Shown: positions 35,757 to 49,303, numbered from the stretch's first letter. The stretch is 64,000 nucleotides of DNA from Straminergon stramineum (GCA_963920665.1 OY987268.1:23314501-23378500), one strand, 5' to 3'. The notes: generated by a model not told the origin, from the sequence alone. Numbers and translations are program-made.

Positions 35757-37467
35757 TCTCCCCCCCCCCTCCTAAAAGAAATGGAAAAAAAAAGAAATGT
35801 AAGAGACAAGTATAAGTATGAATATGAATACAAGTACTAGTGTGGATGCTAAAATATATATATGGAGCAAATACATGTATATCCCATATTTTTTGGTAAT
35901 GTTAAGACATTATAAAAAGATAAAAATATTGAATTCATGAAAAATTTGGAAAATAAAGTCACTATTAGTATTTTAGTATCTCATTTCAATCCCCCCCCCC
36001 TTCCACAATAAATCATAACAACAATAACTAGGACACACTCCTTCACTACTCACTCAAAATAGTAAACAAAAAAGTTACACTAGGCCCTCGAAATACTAGA
36101 CAATGCTACATCTAGGATTACTTTTGTATAAAACATTGTAAAATAAAGATGTTGAATGTATTCATAAGCTATACCTTGTAATTTTTTGAAATTACATTAT
36201 CCAAAAGACCTTGTTAATCAAGATGGAAAACTATTGAATTGGTTGAAAACTCTTTTTAAATGAAAATGAAATTATTTAAATGGACGGAAAACTATTCAAG
36301 TAGAAAAACTTTTGAAATTCCAAAAATTAAACTATGTGTTGAAAATTGAAGATAGGGTAATAGCTCCATCTTAGATTTTGAATGACCTCCAATATCATGA
36401 AAATATCTTCAAGGGCCCATGCTTGAGTTTTCTTGTCTATATGAACAAATGAATCCTCTATTTACCCAGTGAGAATTGCTTTGGAAATCACATACTTTTT
36501 TTTATAAGAGTACTTGCACCCTAGTTGGACTAAAGTGGCCTCCACAATTCATGGTGGGCCCTCATCAAAATTTGTGCCCCACTATTACTTGAGCAATAGA
36601 AACAAGTGCCATGGACTCTTCAAAATGAAGCTTGGGCATGTATTCAACAAGAGAGGGTCCTCATAGGTTACTCGACCCTCTTGTTGTACGAACCTAGATC
36701 CAGTCATTAGACCTAGTCCATGACTATAAAGCCGAGCAACCTACGAAGTTGAACAACAATGGCCACATAACCGAAGAAACGTAAAACAATGCCAATAGGT
36801 CTGGTCAAGGGGAGTTCCAACCTACAAAATGTGACGGTGGGATTTTTTTATCGTTCTTTGACCAAGATCACAATAATAGAACTCTCACACAACCTCCATC
36901 TATACAAACTTTTATGTCGGTGTAACTATCCCTTCATAATCCCTTGAATTTATTCATTTAATTTTATTTTCAAGAGGGAAAAAATGAAAAAAAAATACTA
37001 GATTGTTGAACTACCCAAATGGTTGAAATTCATATTCTATTAAAACTTGATTGTGAATCTCCCACATATTCGCACTTGTGTTCAGGGCTTACGCATTCCT
37101 TGTTGTTTTGCCTTTTTATTTTTATTTTTGAAATACACGGATGATTTCTATTGTTGCCTTTTTGATTTTGTCCACGCCTGCTTGCAGACCACAGACCACC
37201 ATACAAGAGCCCAATTGTGACAATACTTGAAATCTCAAACTCCCCACCATAGAGTCATATGGACCTCTCATTGAGAACATTGGAAACCTAAATAAGTTAA
37301 CATGCAAGTACAAAGTCTCTCACTAGTGAGTATGGCTATTTGTGCCACATTATTGTTACAAACAGTTGTGATATCCACTGTTAACAAGCAACGAGCAACA
37401 CGTGCACATTTAAATAATTTTGGGGACTAAGTTACTGCTGTAGTTGCACAAAACTGCAGTTTGCATA
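35757..37467. other. Intergenic DNA with two C-homopolymers
   Basis: C10 tracts occur at 35760-35769 and 35991-36000. No gene, RNA or paired repeat recognised. Confidence 0.45.
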
Positions 37468-37698
37468 CTAGCCCTTGAACGCAGGGCTGGTGACCGTCGA
37501 AATCAGCCATTTTGGAATCGTGTGGCATCATCTACTTTAAAAAAATAAAAAATATTCTTTGAGAGTCAAACTACTGTAGAAGATCTTCCCTTTCCACTCC
37601 TAATTCCAAGGATGAATAGTTGCACTTCTATCGTACACATGAGAATTTTTTTGTCCATCATCGGACAAAAAACATCCACCTCATCATTTAGGGGCTAG
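37468..37698 (+). mobile_element. Family B MITE copy 5 flanked by CTAG instead of TTAA
   Basis: The core is collinear with the other family B copies ('tgtggcatcatctacttt', 'gaagatcttccctttcca', 'gatgaatagttgcactt'). The ends read CTAGCCCTTGAACGC and CATTTAGGGGCTAG. Both four-base flanks are CTAG, which fits duplication of a non-canonical target. Confidence 0.75.
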
Positions 37699-38136
37699 AC
37701 AAGGGAAATGATCGAGGGAAAGATCCATTAGTCAATCCAATTGGTGATGTTCATCTTCTTATAATCATGCAACAATAGTAAAGTAGGTACCTCGTGAAAC
37801 TGCCACTTTTTGTTATTGTGCCTATTTACTATTATTAGACTGATCAAATTTGCAAATTTGCATGATGAAAAGTGAAAAGGAGGTTCCAGTGCACCAAAGA
37901 ATGTGACATTTGGATACCATATGGAAAAGTTATAGAGGGTCAAAGTTTTTTTGGAAGAGGTTCTGAAATTGCTTCTTCGGCCACGTAGGGACATATTGAT
38001 TTTGGGGATGTAAATAGAGGGATGATGGCAATTTTAGAGAGGGTGTGGTTTTGGGTGTACCCACCTTATATTGATAGTGTTGTATGTAGCTCTAAATGAT
38101 CTGTCATTCCACTTGGAGTTATATAAGCTTCAATGA
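37699..38136. other. Intergenic DNA, no gene seen
   Basis: Short frames only, no recognisable family, no repeat boundary. Confidence 0.45.
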
Positions 38137-38386
38137 TTAACCCCTCAAGGCCCAAGGAGTCATTTTTTGGCCTTTCACTTGATCAATAGGTCAAAGTTGT
38201 CACTTCATATTCCTACATTTCAAGAAATATATATAAATGAATTTCATATTAGGATGTTCATATTGAACAAGGAAGCTCAAAAGTACAATTGACATCCTGT
38301 AATAAGCTTGATGTACAATGTGCATTGATAATTAAAGTTCAAGCTTGTAAAGAAATACAAAAATTGCTTAGGTCTTGAAGGGTTAA
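38137..38386 (+). mobile_element. TTAA-flanked MITE, family G
   Basis: A 250-bp unit. The left end TTAACCCCTCAAGGCCCAAG and the right end CTTAGGTCTTGAAGGGTTAA are inverted matches over about 20 bp with a few mismatches. Only one copy is in this window. Non-coding. Confidence 0.8.
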
Positions 38387-40937
38387 ACTAAGGTGAAAAC
38401 ACCCATAAGCGTTTGTTGTAGATCCATTTTTGACAAGTAGGGTTCTTTTGAAAGTCCCCCCCCCCCCCTGTGCAATTAAACCAATATCATATTTAATTGG
38501 TTGATTGTTGATTTTATAGATTTTGAGTTTATGACAAGTCTATGAGATGGTTTCAATTTTGCAAGTCTAGGTATCTTCCACTTATAAAAATTCATAGTAA
38601 TTATATGTCTCATCCAAAAATTATAGTGTTTTTTTTCAAAAATTGATGATTTTCAATGGCTAATTCTACAAAAATGATTTTTTTTTCTTGAAACGATCGT
38701 CTCCATCTATTATGAATTGCTTCTTTGACAATTTGGGGTCTTTTCAGCTTTTTGGAGTCTCTTGCAATGTTGTGTATGCTTACAACACTTGCCATAACTA
38801 ATTGAGGAATTAGTGATTTTCAAGAAAATTTGAACATATTGTAGTACAAGTAGCACACTACGCATAACACAAGATTTCAAAAAACTTGAAACAATTTTTT
38901 ATTTTTGAATTTTGAATCAAACTTATTAGTGAAAAATAATTTTAATAGATGTGATTTTTTTCAAGATTCTCTAGTAAATAGAATGAGAATTCTTTTTGGA
39001 ATTTGTGGTGAGAATTTCAAAATTTTATTGAGTGAAAACTGCAATATAACTGCAAATATTTACACATTTAATAATTACTCCAAAAATCTCTAAAATATTG
39101 TGAAAGTTTCAAAAATTGTATAAAATTTAACTAAAATACATTTGTATTTTTTTCATGATTTTTTGGAAATTTTTGGAATCAATTACAAAAAACAGAATTT
39201 TACGCTCCTATTTTAGTCAATAATATCTTGATCAGAAATATTTACCGTAAAATTCCAAAACAAATCTCATTCCCTTTATTGAAAAGTTTTGAATATTTTG
39301 AACTTGTATTCAAAGTTTTTTTTCAACAACAAAATTGAGTTAAATTATAAAATGTCTAAATTTTGAAAAATTATCTTATATGAAGGTGCCACTTATACCT
39401 CAATGTATCCTAAATTTATTGAAAAAAGCTAATTTTCCAAGTATTTATGGAAATTTTTGAAGTATATATAATTTTTGAGAGCCTGTGTATGTAGCCATTA
39501 CTAATAAGTACCACTTGCAAATAATTGGTTCTTAAAATTATTACTTAGGGCATCTCCACCATTTATTATTTAGTTTGCAACTAAACTTTACTAGCACCAA
39601 AAATTTAGGTAGGATTTTGAGGGATGCCACTTCATTTATTCCACTTCAGTACCTTACTAGACTAACCTCACTAGCCAATCTCAACTCTTTGAGTCAACAA
39701 AATAATAAAGTAAGACAAATTTATTACAACAAGTTGCTAATTTTAGAAGAGAAATAAATGTTTAGAGCAACCCCCACTTTTTTACTTTTCGAGAAAGTGC
39801 TAGGATGGTGAGCACTTGAAATTTCATGAAGCATTGCATTTCTACATTCATCCATCTTTTGGACCAATAAACACTTTTCAATCATATTCATACACTTTTT
39901 CATCCAAATTTGGCAACTTCATCCATATTTTAAATAGAAATAGAAAAATTATGGCAAAAAGTAGATATTCTATTTTGAAATGGTGCAATTTGACCCCATG
40001 GTGCCAAAAAAAAGGGCAGGTTTAGAGGTCTTGTATACCTTGTCAATAATAACTTATTAGATGAGCCAAAAAAATTTGAAGGTGGATCTTAGAATTTTGT
40101 ACAAAGTTTTTCAAGCCAAACTTGAAGATGTAATATTTTTTCTTACATTTCTATAACTCTTTTTAATATTGGTACTTCTAGCAAAAAACACCCTCTTCTT
40201 TCATAAAAGCCTTTGGATCTTTAGTAATACTAAGTAAATACACTCTAAAATTCTCCAACTATGAATTTGTAGGGGGGGGGGCTATTCTTACATTGACTTA
40301 GTTGGGGGGAGGCCTTATTAGCATTTGAAGAAAAAACTAGATCTATTCTCTTGGCATGTAGGTTGAAAGATAAAGACATCTATAGAATTCAAAGGTGGTC
40401 TTCAAAGGTGCAAGTTTGATCTTAAATGCGTTTCAAACATCTTTCAACTTTCATATTTCTTGCTCGATAACTCCATTGTGTGTGATTTGATTGTAGATTT
40501 AAGTTTTTTTTAACTATTGTAGGATTCATTCCATTGAATTATCAATAGCACTCATTTCTTAAAAGGCGAGACGGGAAAAAAATATCCATCAAGTTTCAAC
40601 TCCCAAACTTTATAGTTGCACAATTTTGTTGTAATGGTGATTTGAAACACTCGATACAACAACTAGAGGTAATGAAAAATACAAAATTGTGTAAAGACAT
40701 GAATTATGTGTTGTGATATTTCGACACAAATATGTTACTTTGTAAATATATTTTGATAACTAGATTACAATTTTAAAATCTTCCTTCCTTTATATATTTT
40801 AGCTATCCACATCTGATATTTTATTTTCAATTTATAAAACCAAAAATATATCATTGGAATAGAAAAGATAAAGTATGATTGAAATGGTTACAAAAATAAA
40901 GGATTTGAAGAATCAATAAATTTACTACAATATAATG
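38387..40937. other. A+T-rich intergenic DNA with G/C homopolymers
   Basis: C13 at 38456-38468 and G10 at 40272-40281. A weak MITE-like stretch (about 39547-39772, from 'gggcatctccaccattt' to 'gagcaacccccac') has only partial inverted similarity. No gene seen. Confidence 0.4.
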
Positions 40938-41583
40938 TTATCTCTAAATGTCCAAGGCATCATATTTTGATGTCAACTAAATGTTGAATTAAAATAAATC
41001 TTACCAAAGTATTATTGGGAGGGGGCTTTAGTTGATTCCCTTGAAAGTAATTTACACATCAAAAATCTGATTTTGAAAAAAAATTGTTTATGATTTTTCC
41101 CTGAAGATTTTGTGTATGGGTGCCCATTGCAAATCTTTGATTTTTAGTGTTAGGGGGTGCTATGGACAAGTCTTATGTACACTAGATCTTGTGGAAAAAT
41201 CATGTTGAAAATTCATTTAAAAAATTGGTAGAGTAGATTTCGGGGAGTCGTTGATTGAGTGTCATTATGCATATCATGTATTTTAATTTCATATTTTTTT
41301 CATGACTGAAATTTTAGATTTGAAATGTAAAAAGAAGATTGAAGAATTTAAAATAACTTTAATAGGTTTAACACTCACTTGATCAAACATTCCATTTTTT
41401 AAATCCGTACATGATATAGTCGTGCATGTTTCTTATGTGATCCATAACATGTCTAGTTTGAATTTGTACAATTGCAGTTATAGAGTATTAAAAATTTGAT
41501 AAAACTTATCAAAAGTTGGGCTTTTTGTTTAGTAGGATAAACTCTAAGATGCTCAAAAAAGGCCTCCAACTCTTAGGGATCAA
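40938..41583 (+). mobile_element. TTAA-type element, family D copy 2 (degenerate ends)
   Basis: The interior is collinear with 21005-21611 ('agtctaat'-like start, 'tttgaaaaa', 'catgtctagtttgaatttgtac', 'aaacttat.aaaa.gtt'). The borders read TTATCTCTAAATGTCC and CTCTTAGGGATCAA, so both TTAA sites carry substitutions. Confidence 0.68.
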
Positions 41584-43761
41584 TGAAATCATTGTTCTTT
41601 ATGGAGTACTCTATATGTTGCCCCTTTCCATTACTTTAGAGAACTTTTTGACTTAAAAAATTCATTATTACAACAATGTTACAAATTTTAGCATTTGAAA
41701 AATTACAATAGTATGTTTCATAGGGGTATGCTACCCAACTAATCCCTAATTTAAGTGAGTTGGATTTAATTTAGTTTTTATTTTGAACTTTGGATGTTTT
41801 TTAATATCTTTTTTGTTGAAGTGTACTCTAAATGTAACATAGTTTAGGTTTTAGGTATCAACTTTATCTTTGAAATTATTCGTTTCAAAGAATTAACTTA
41901 GAAGCTAAATATTTGAACTTCTAAAGTTATTTGGTTGCATTGTTGGAAATTAGCCCTTAAAATGCAAAATTTGAAATAGGGGCTACCACTTTGTATGAAA
42001 ACAATCCAAACATTAAATGTATGACCTAACTAATTCATGCATATGTTCTAAATTTTTTGTATAATTCCAGCAATTAGATTTTAAGATATTAATGCCCAAA
42101 TGTGGCTCAAGGTATTTTTCAAGGGTATGGTTGGCTTCAACTTTGAACTTAAAACATTTTTGTACATATATCTCCATGGATTGAAGGATTGTTCTTGTAG
42201 ATGTACAAATCTAGTAATCTTCCACCAAATTTTACAAGAAAAACACTCAAATTCTATTTCCATTAAAATATTTGTAAAAGAGACTTTGATTTGTAGAAAA
42301 AACAAAATTGTTGATAGCTTTGTCAAGGAATGGAAAGATTTCAATCCCAAATGTACAAATGTTGTTGTAAGAATTTCAAACCCTATAGAATTTTTTTTTC
42401 TAAGAAATAATAAAAATTGAGCTCAAAAATGAACTTCATATGTTATTTTTTTTGGAAATGTTCCATGTGCTTGCAATATAAAAATTCTCATATCTCTCAT
42501 TTCATTCATCAAAACCAAATCAATTTGTGATTCTCGTGTATTCTTTCAACCATATCTCCCAAAATCAATTTATATGGGTTTTTTTCTAGTTGCCTCCCCC
42601 CTTAATTTTAGATCCGAAATTCTATAAAATATAGGCATCCATTAGATGTGATATTTATAGACCTTTATTATAAAATTCATTGGAAATTTCAAAAATTTGA
42701 CGTCACTTGATTTTATACAAAATATGAGGGATAGGAATATGATCACAAAGAATTTGATGGTTTAATGTAAATGCCACTCATCAAAGTTAAATTTGAAAAA
42801 AATTACTTTGTTTTAAATATTATAGAGTATATAATGTATTGGCATATAGTTCACATTTTAGTTCTTTCTATAACACCATGAACCTTCTTTAAAAGACAAA
42901 AGTAAATTTTTACAATATATTCATAAAATTATCTTCTAGAGGAATTAACTTAAATTCTCTAATGGCAATCCAAGTTTATTAAATACCAAAAATATACTAC
43001 ATTTTTTATTTTTTATTGCTATGTTCTAGTCCCTTATCAATTAGTATTTCTTCTTTAAGGTGATTATTATTCTAATTTTTTGAAGCATTAAAGTTTTAAA
43101 GGTGTTATTATCAATGCCTTAAATTTATTATAAAAATAACATAGTTAATAAAGAATAAATAGAAAGGCAACTAATTAAGTATCAAAAAGTTATAAACGAA
43201 TAATTTGATATAATTCAACTCTAGCATAGCCAAAAAACATGCAATCGAATAAAAATATTCTTTTGAAATTTTTTATTCTTATAACTACATATGTTTCTAA
43301 AATTCATTGAATAGTCAATCATGTGTAGACACATTTCATTTGTGATTCCTTATTTATTAATCAACCTTAATACAATAAAATGCTTGAAGCCTATTTTGGA
43401 ACTAAGTTTTTGTAATTACAAAACTGAAACTGAAAATTAAGTTTTCATATTCATTTTGGAATTATTTTTTTGTAATTTTGAATGAAATGTGAATTTTGCA
43501 TGAAAGTATACTCTTTAAAAAAATGGTTATATCTTCTAATTTGGTTCCTACTCTACAATATAATTCTTTGAATTTGTCAATGTTACATTTTCCAAGACAC
43601 TTTGGGGGTCAAAAATTTACAAATTCAAAACAAAGTTTTTTTCTTTAAGACTTAGATTTAATGAATTCAATATACATGAAATTTAGATTGCTATGTTTCA
43701 TTATAATTTTATTTATTCATATTTTGTCAAAAATCCAATTCTTTATGAGCTTTATAATAAA

Positions 43762-43815
<54 letters not shown>

Positions 43816-44087
43816 ACAAAAGACAATAATATTTTGAAAATTTTGAAAATTTAATTTTAGATAGAAGACATTAACTTGCATATGTAAAAATACCAATAGT
43901 CAAAGGCTAAAGTTATTGTCTCATTGAATATCAAGGATTAATTACCTCTTGTTGTGCGTACGTTGATAAAGTTTTAGAACTTTGATCATTTGCGTGACTA
44001 CCTTACTAACAACCTATAAATATTTCTATAGTAAACTTGCTTTAGTTGATGTTTCTAGAGACATGGGAAGCAAAAACATAATTCAAC
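41584..44087. other. A+T-rich intergenic DNA with a TA microsatellite
   Basis: A (TA)24 tract runs 43765-43813. The rest is A+T-rich with no supported gene. The 106- and 89-codon overlapping frames near 42081-42420 are on opposite strands of low-complexity DNA and have no motifs. Confidence 0.5.
43765..43813. repeat. (TA) microsatellite
   Basis: An uninterrupted TA dinucleotide tract of about 24 units, 275 bp from the end of the Rieske pseudogene. Likely length-polymorphic. Confidence 0.95.
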
Positions 44088-44738
44088 CTATCCAATGACT
44101 ACCCTTGTATCATCAAGCCATTTATACTCTGGAACTTCAAGGTTCCGAGGGGCAGGGCCTTTCCGAATGCGACCAGAGATGTCATAGTGGGAGCCATGGC
44201 AAGGGCAAAACCACCCCCCATAATCTCCAGCTCCTGGAAGAGGTACACATCCCAAATGCGTACACACACCAATTACTATGAGGTATGTTGGATTAGATGC
44301 TCGAGCAGCGTCCGTTTGGGGATCTCATAGCTCGGACAAGTTTACTGAATTTGCCAACTTTATATCATCTTGAGTTCGGTTACGTACAAACACTGGCTTC
44401 CCTCGCCATTTTACAGTTACTGTGTTTCCTGGTTCTATATTTGCAACGTCCATCTCTAGTGATGCCATGGCCAATATATCTTTGCTTGCAGACATTGACA
44501 AAATAACTTTGCACAAAAATAATCGTAAACCAGCTGCAAGAAAAAAACGTCCAAATGTGAGGATGAAATATGTGAAAGCCCTTTTACTAGGATCTCCTGG
44601 AGGATGACGATCCATGCACGACTCATCATAGGTTATTTGATTGGTTGGATTTTTGAGCGCTACAACTGTTGCTGGGAAGTCTCTACTATGTGATAAGTCA
44701 TGGCCAAAATCTGCATGTCCACACTTAAATCTTGTCAA
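44088..44738 (-). pseudogene. Mitochondrial Rieske iron-sulfur protein (cytochrome bc1) pseudogene
   Basis: A continuous 217-codon frame in the Rieske subunit of respiratory complex III. Recognisable in order are [19 protein letters not shown], the membrane-anchor/hinge segment [35 protein letters not shown] and [14 protein letters not shown]. Then an in-frame TGA at 44325-44327 precedes DPQTDAA. Next come the 2Fe-2S ligand motifs CTHLGC (near 44250) and CPCHGSHYD (near 44200), and the C-terminus ends at TAG 44088-44090. The TGA sits where family members usually carry Arg, so CGA to TGA is the likely change. The N-terminal presequence is missing: an in-frame TAA lies just upstream and no initiator ATG is present (44738 is a TTG). 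No introns interrupt the frame, suggesting a 5'-truncated retrocopy, but no poly-A remnant is visible. Everything except the one stop is undamaged, so inactivation looks recent, or an assembly error is possible. Confidence 0.85.
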
Positions 44739-47700
44739 ATTTAATCTTTAGACCCATTGAACACTATTCATGTATATTTTTTGCAATATGTTCTCAACTA
44801 AATATGATAGGAGATACAAAACATTGTACATAGTTTAACAAAACAAAAAAGAAAATAATGCTTTGCTCATCAATAAAATCAACATTGTATGGTGATGTTT
44901 GTCAAGCATGTTATTTATTCAAAACTTGCATTTTTTTTGCTTGTATATGATTTTCCATTTTTGTAAAACTTTCCCTAAAGAGAAGTTACATGAATTTTTT
45001 ATATTTTAAACCCTAAATGTACAAATGGGCCAAATAGGCCATAGGATTTGAAGGGCAAAAATCTATATCCAAAAACTAAAACAAACAACATAGAAGGATT
45101 CAAAGAGATGATTTAATATTCTTAAAAATGAAGGAGTATATCCATCTCATTACTAATCTCAACAATTTCAAGAAGATATGAAGTTTTTTTGAAAATTCTT
45201 ATGAAAAAAGAATAATTTTTTTGCTATTGTTGTATATTTTTATTCAAAAGACAACAATAAAAAAGAATTTGAAATATTACATAAACCATAACATTTGTAA
45301 ATAGAGACCAAGTGCATATAACATATGGAGATTGGAAGCTTCTATTCCTTTATATTTGAACAATGTTGATCTACTGCAAATAAGGAGTATTCTAATTTTT
45401 ATATAACTTGATTTAAAATCCAAACCAAAGATGATCAAACTATGATCACTTCACTAGCAAATACTCTTGTACATGCATGACTCTAAAGGCAGATTTCATA
45501 ATGGTTTCTTGGAATTGTTGTTTCCTACTTATATTTTTGACTAAAGGCACTGAATGGTTTTTTAAACCATTTGGTAACTAATACATATAGGTCTTGTAGA
45601 TCTTATTTGAAGTGGATTTATATAGATTTCTTCAATGTTGAATAGGAGGTCTTCAATGTGATTTTGGCTAAAAATGACTTTTTTAGTTTGCAGATATTTT
45701 ATTTTCTCCTCATTTTTCAATTATTAGGCATTTACTTTTTCACAAAAGCAAAATGGAATAAGATGTTTAAAGCTATTTACAAAAGTCATCAAAATCAAGT
45801 GCATTCTTTCTCATCAAATGCTTATCATTGCCCTTAGATTATTTTTTCTTAAACAAAAATTAGCAAAGATAAAAGAGTCTAAAAGCTTAGATGAAGGATT
45901 TAAAGAGATATTGACATTTTTTTTAAGTTACATGATGCAGTTCTCAGAATGAAAAATGTAGCTTGCAAAATTTAAAATTTCAAGAATTGAAAAAGTTACC
46001 TTGAGTGAACAAAGCTTGCCAAGCATTCAAATTAGCAAAATTCCCTAAATTAGGGCTTGGCCAAAGTGTTTTCTTTTTCAAAAAATCTTTGTTTTCCATA
46101 CTTGCAAGGAATTGAGGAGAACTAAAGTTGGCTTGCAAATGTTGGGATATTGCATATGAAATAGGATGAGAGCAACATGAATAAAGGAATGTGGGCATCC
46201 TTCTATACAATGTCTTTAACAACATCGTAGATGTTGAAATTCAATATTGATTAGGATTGAGTTTATTAGAAGGACTCTAGAATAATAGTAGGCATCATGC
46301 TCCAAAATGTGATGCACTATATTGCTTGATGGTTATTGTATGTCTCTCTTGAATACTATCAACATTGAAAATTTTCTTTATTGTAGTTCTTATAATACAT
46401 TAAATTCTTCCTAGCTGATCTTTGATTGTCTTTCATGACTTTTGTGTGTATGCCTATATATATAATGAGTCTCGTATTAGTTTTTTCCATTCCAAAAAAT
46501 TATCTTGTATCAAGTGCAAAGAGTGGTTTGATAAATAAAATGGTTCACAAAACTTAATCTTTTTTCTACTTGAATATTTATTGAAGTATCTTATATTCCA
46601 CATATTTTCTCAATGATGAATTTGCATGATACGTGCTTTGGATTTAATTGTGCAAAATCATATTTACTTAATCAATCACCTATTTGATTTTGTAAAAGAC
46701 AAACTAGCTACACATATACAAATTGTTTTGAATTGTAGTTGGTATTGAATATAAAGTTTTGAATGAAGTACCTAATTTGGGGTATACTTCTTTGTGTCTC
46801 TCTAATCTACATCAATCTTAGCTCTCCAAAAATTGTTTTCAAATAACAAATGTCTCATTCATTTTTTTTCCATGATGCATAATTCTAAAAACTAATAAGT
46901 GGTCTTGTTTCCAAAGTAGCTAATGATGTTGGTTAAGAAATGAAGTCAATGCATGGGAAGTAAGACATATATCATAAACTTCTATAACTTTCTTTGAATA
47001 AAAAATCCCCTTGTATACAAGAGATTAGAAAAAAGTAAATGAAGACAATACACACCACACATTTCTTCACAATTAATAGGGGAGGATTTTTTTCACCAAT
47101 TCATTTTGAATTAAAAAAGTTCTTTGAACCCTAATTTTTGTATTGTACAGTCATGATGATCATCAAACCTTCTCAATGTATTCACCATTGCAAAATCTAG
47201 AGACAAACAAAAAATGAAGATGCAAGGAGGCGGTTACTCTAAACCACTCAACAAGTGCGATAGATTTTAGATATCTACTGATAACCTAATAATATAAAAA
47301 TAGAACTACATGTTCCAAAACTTTCACTCGTAAGGAATATGATGTCTACTTCAACAAGGTTTTAATACACACACGCTAAAACAACTGATTAAGACATCTT
47401 AATTGAAACATTTTTTAACAAGTTTATATTGATTACTACTACTTAAGATCAATGCACTTTGCTTGAAGAAATTCTATGTCATTTTCTAAATTTCCACATG
47501 TTAGTTGATGTGGCATTGTAATATGTTTTTGTAAAAAGATCTTGAAATTTACAATAATAAAAGATTTTGGTGTGGGCATACATGAAAGTTTTTTGAAATG
47601 TACATTAATAAAAGCATTTGAGATGTATATCTAATAGAAACTTTAACAATTTAAGTTTAATAATATTTTCCATTATCTTTATCATCAAGTAATAAAGATA

Positions 47701-48508
47701 ACATATTTGATTTTTTGCCTCCACCTCAAATCTATATAATTATATGAAGTACGCAAAATCTAAGTTTGAAATATTCTATGAAAATATTAAAAATCTATAA
47801 ATTAGCATTTGTCTATCAAATGTATTAGATCTTTGTAGTATTCTAGTTTTGTGAAGATTGAAGAAGAACAAAATGAATACTCTAGTATCAAAAATCTTCA
47901 TATCATCTCTAAAGCCCAATGCTCACCTTGCTTAGCAATGCACTTGTTTTTATATTATTTTCCACCTAGACAAAAAAATACAAAAATTAAATAAATTGTT
48001 GCAACACTCACATAAATTATAAATTGTATAATTTGAAATAAAAATCCCCCTTAGTAGTAAATAAATATCATTTGTTAATATATTAAAATTTATAATTAAC
48101 TAGGAAATATACCCAAACTCATCTTTTCTTGGGGTTCTAGAGTAGGCTAATACATCTTGGAGAGTGGTTTAGAAGACAACTTCATCAATTGTTCTTCCAA
48201 CTAACTTAATTTGTGAAGTCTCAATGCCATTTTTTTTTGTCAAAAAAATCACTCAAGAACTACATTTTCAATGCAAACAATAAAAAATGTAAGCATTTGA
48301 TTCTTTGCCATATTCAACTATAGAATCTTATACTAGACTAGTATGAGAATATGTGGAAAAAGTTTTAAAAAATTTGACCATATCAATCACAAGATATAAG
48401 TGGTTTAAGTTAAGAAAACAATTTTTTTTAATTGCTCCTAGCTTGAACTAGATTATAATGCTATTCATGCTAATTGCAAGATTTGACCTTTATTTGTTCA
48501 CACAATCA
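44739..48508. other. A+T-rich intergenic DNA, one repeat remnant
   Basis: No gene seen in nearly 3.8 kb. At about 48230-48440 there is a reverse-oriented remnant of the family A 3' half ('ccatatcaatcacaagatat' is the complement of the family's conserved 'atatcttgcaat.tatgtgg'). Confidence 0.45.
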
Positions 48509-48790
48509 AAATCCATACCTTCAGTGAGATTGTTTTTTTTTTTTTTCTTTTGTTTGTTACATTTAGATCTCCTGAACAGTGTATCCCCTGGTCACAATCT
48601 TGGTACCCTTGGAAACCCTTAGTGAGGAGGATGCACAAGCTTTGTTTCATGGCATTCTGACTTGTGGAAGAAAAGATATTGAATTTTGAGATTTTTATGA
48701 ATTGAAAAATAAAAAAAACTATGTTTACTTTTACTTTTATTTTGACTGGGGCAATGGCATAGCGCACACTGGTTAACTTACACTGGTTAC
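48509..48790 (+). repeat. Dispersed repeat, family F copy 3
   Basis: Starts 'aaatccataccttcagtgagattg' like copy 2 and ends near 'gcgcacactggttaa'. Contains the shared 'tttcatggcattctgac' and 'agatattgaattttgag' words. Confidence 0.62.
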
Positions 48791-49037
48791 AATGATGCCA
48801 TTGATACTTGTTTGCTGATTCTATAATCTATTGCTTGGACCAGTGAGTACAAATTTCACTCATCATTGTTTCCTTTTGCCAAAGTGTATTTTCTAAGTCA
48901 TCTCTTGATTGTTTGTACCACATTTTTGTTTTTCCTTTTTTCAAGGTAACGGTGCAACTAAAAGGAAGGAAAGATTTGAAGTGCTGTCTGAAAATCTAAA
49001 AAATTGCTGCCAGAGACCTGTTCCCTTGGTTTGATTG

Positions 49038-49303
49038 TACTGTTTCTTTTTTTTTTTTGAAACCTGGAGTTTATTCCAAGAATGAACCAAGAACAAATGG
49101 CGGAATGCCAAGGGCAGAAACCCCGGAGGAGACAACATGAACAACACCACAAAAAACCAAAGCTAAACTTACACGAAGAAACCACATGTAGGTTTCTTCA
49201 GGTTCCAAGTCATGGCTTTGCCATGTCTGGAACCAAAGAATGGGGTACGGAGACAAGTATTATCAAACTTCCGGAGGAACTTGTGAGACTGAGTTACTGT
49301 TTC
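49038..49303 (-). mobile_element. 248-bp poly-T-flanked retroposon with 9-bp target duplication
   Basis: TACTGTTTC occurs at 49038-49046 and again at 49295-49303. Between them lies a 248-bp unit starting with T12 (49047-49058), i.e. an element inserted in reverse with its A-tail on the left. It interrupts a second retroposon: 'ccttggtttgattgtactgtttc' before and 'ctctttcaatggaaattgtcc' after are contiguous in the related copy near 29190-29240. Size and structure resemble a SINE or a 5'-truncated LINE. The class is undetermined. Confidence 0.75.

Noticed and set aside
39547..39772. MITE-like stretch 'gggcatctccacc...gagcaacccccac'
   Set aside because: Inverted similarity of the ends is weak and no target duplication was found; not called as an element.
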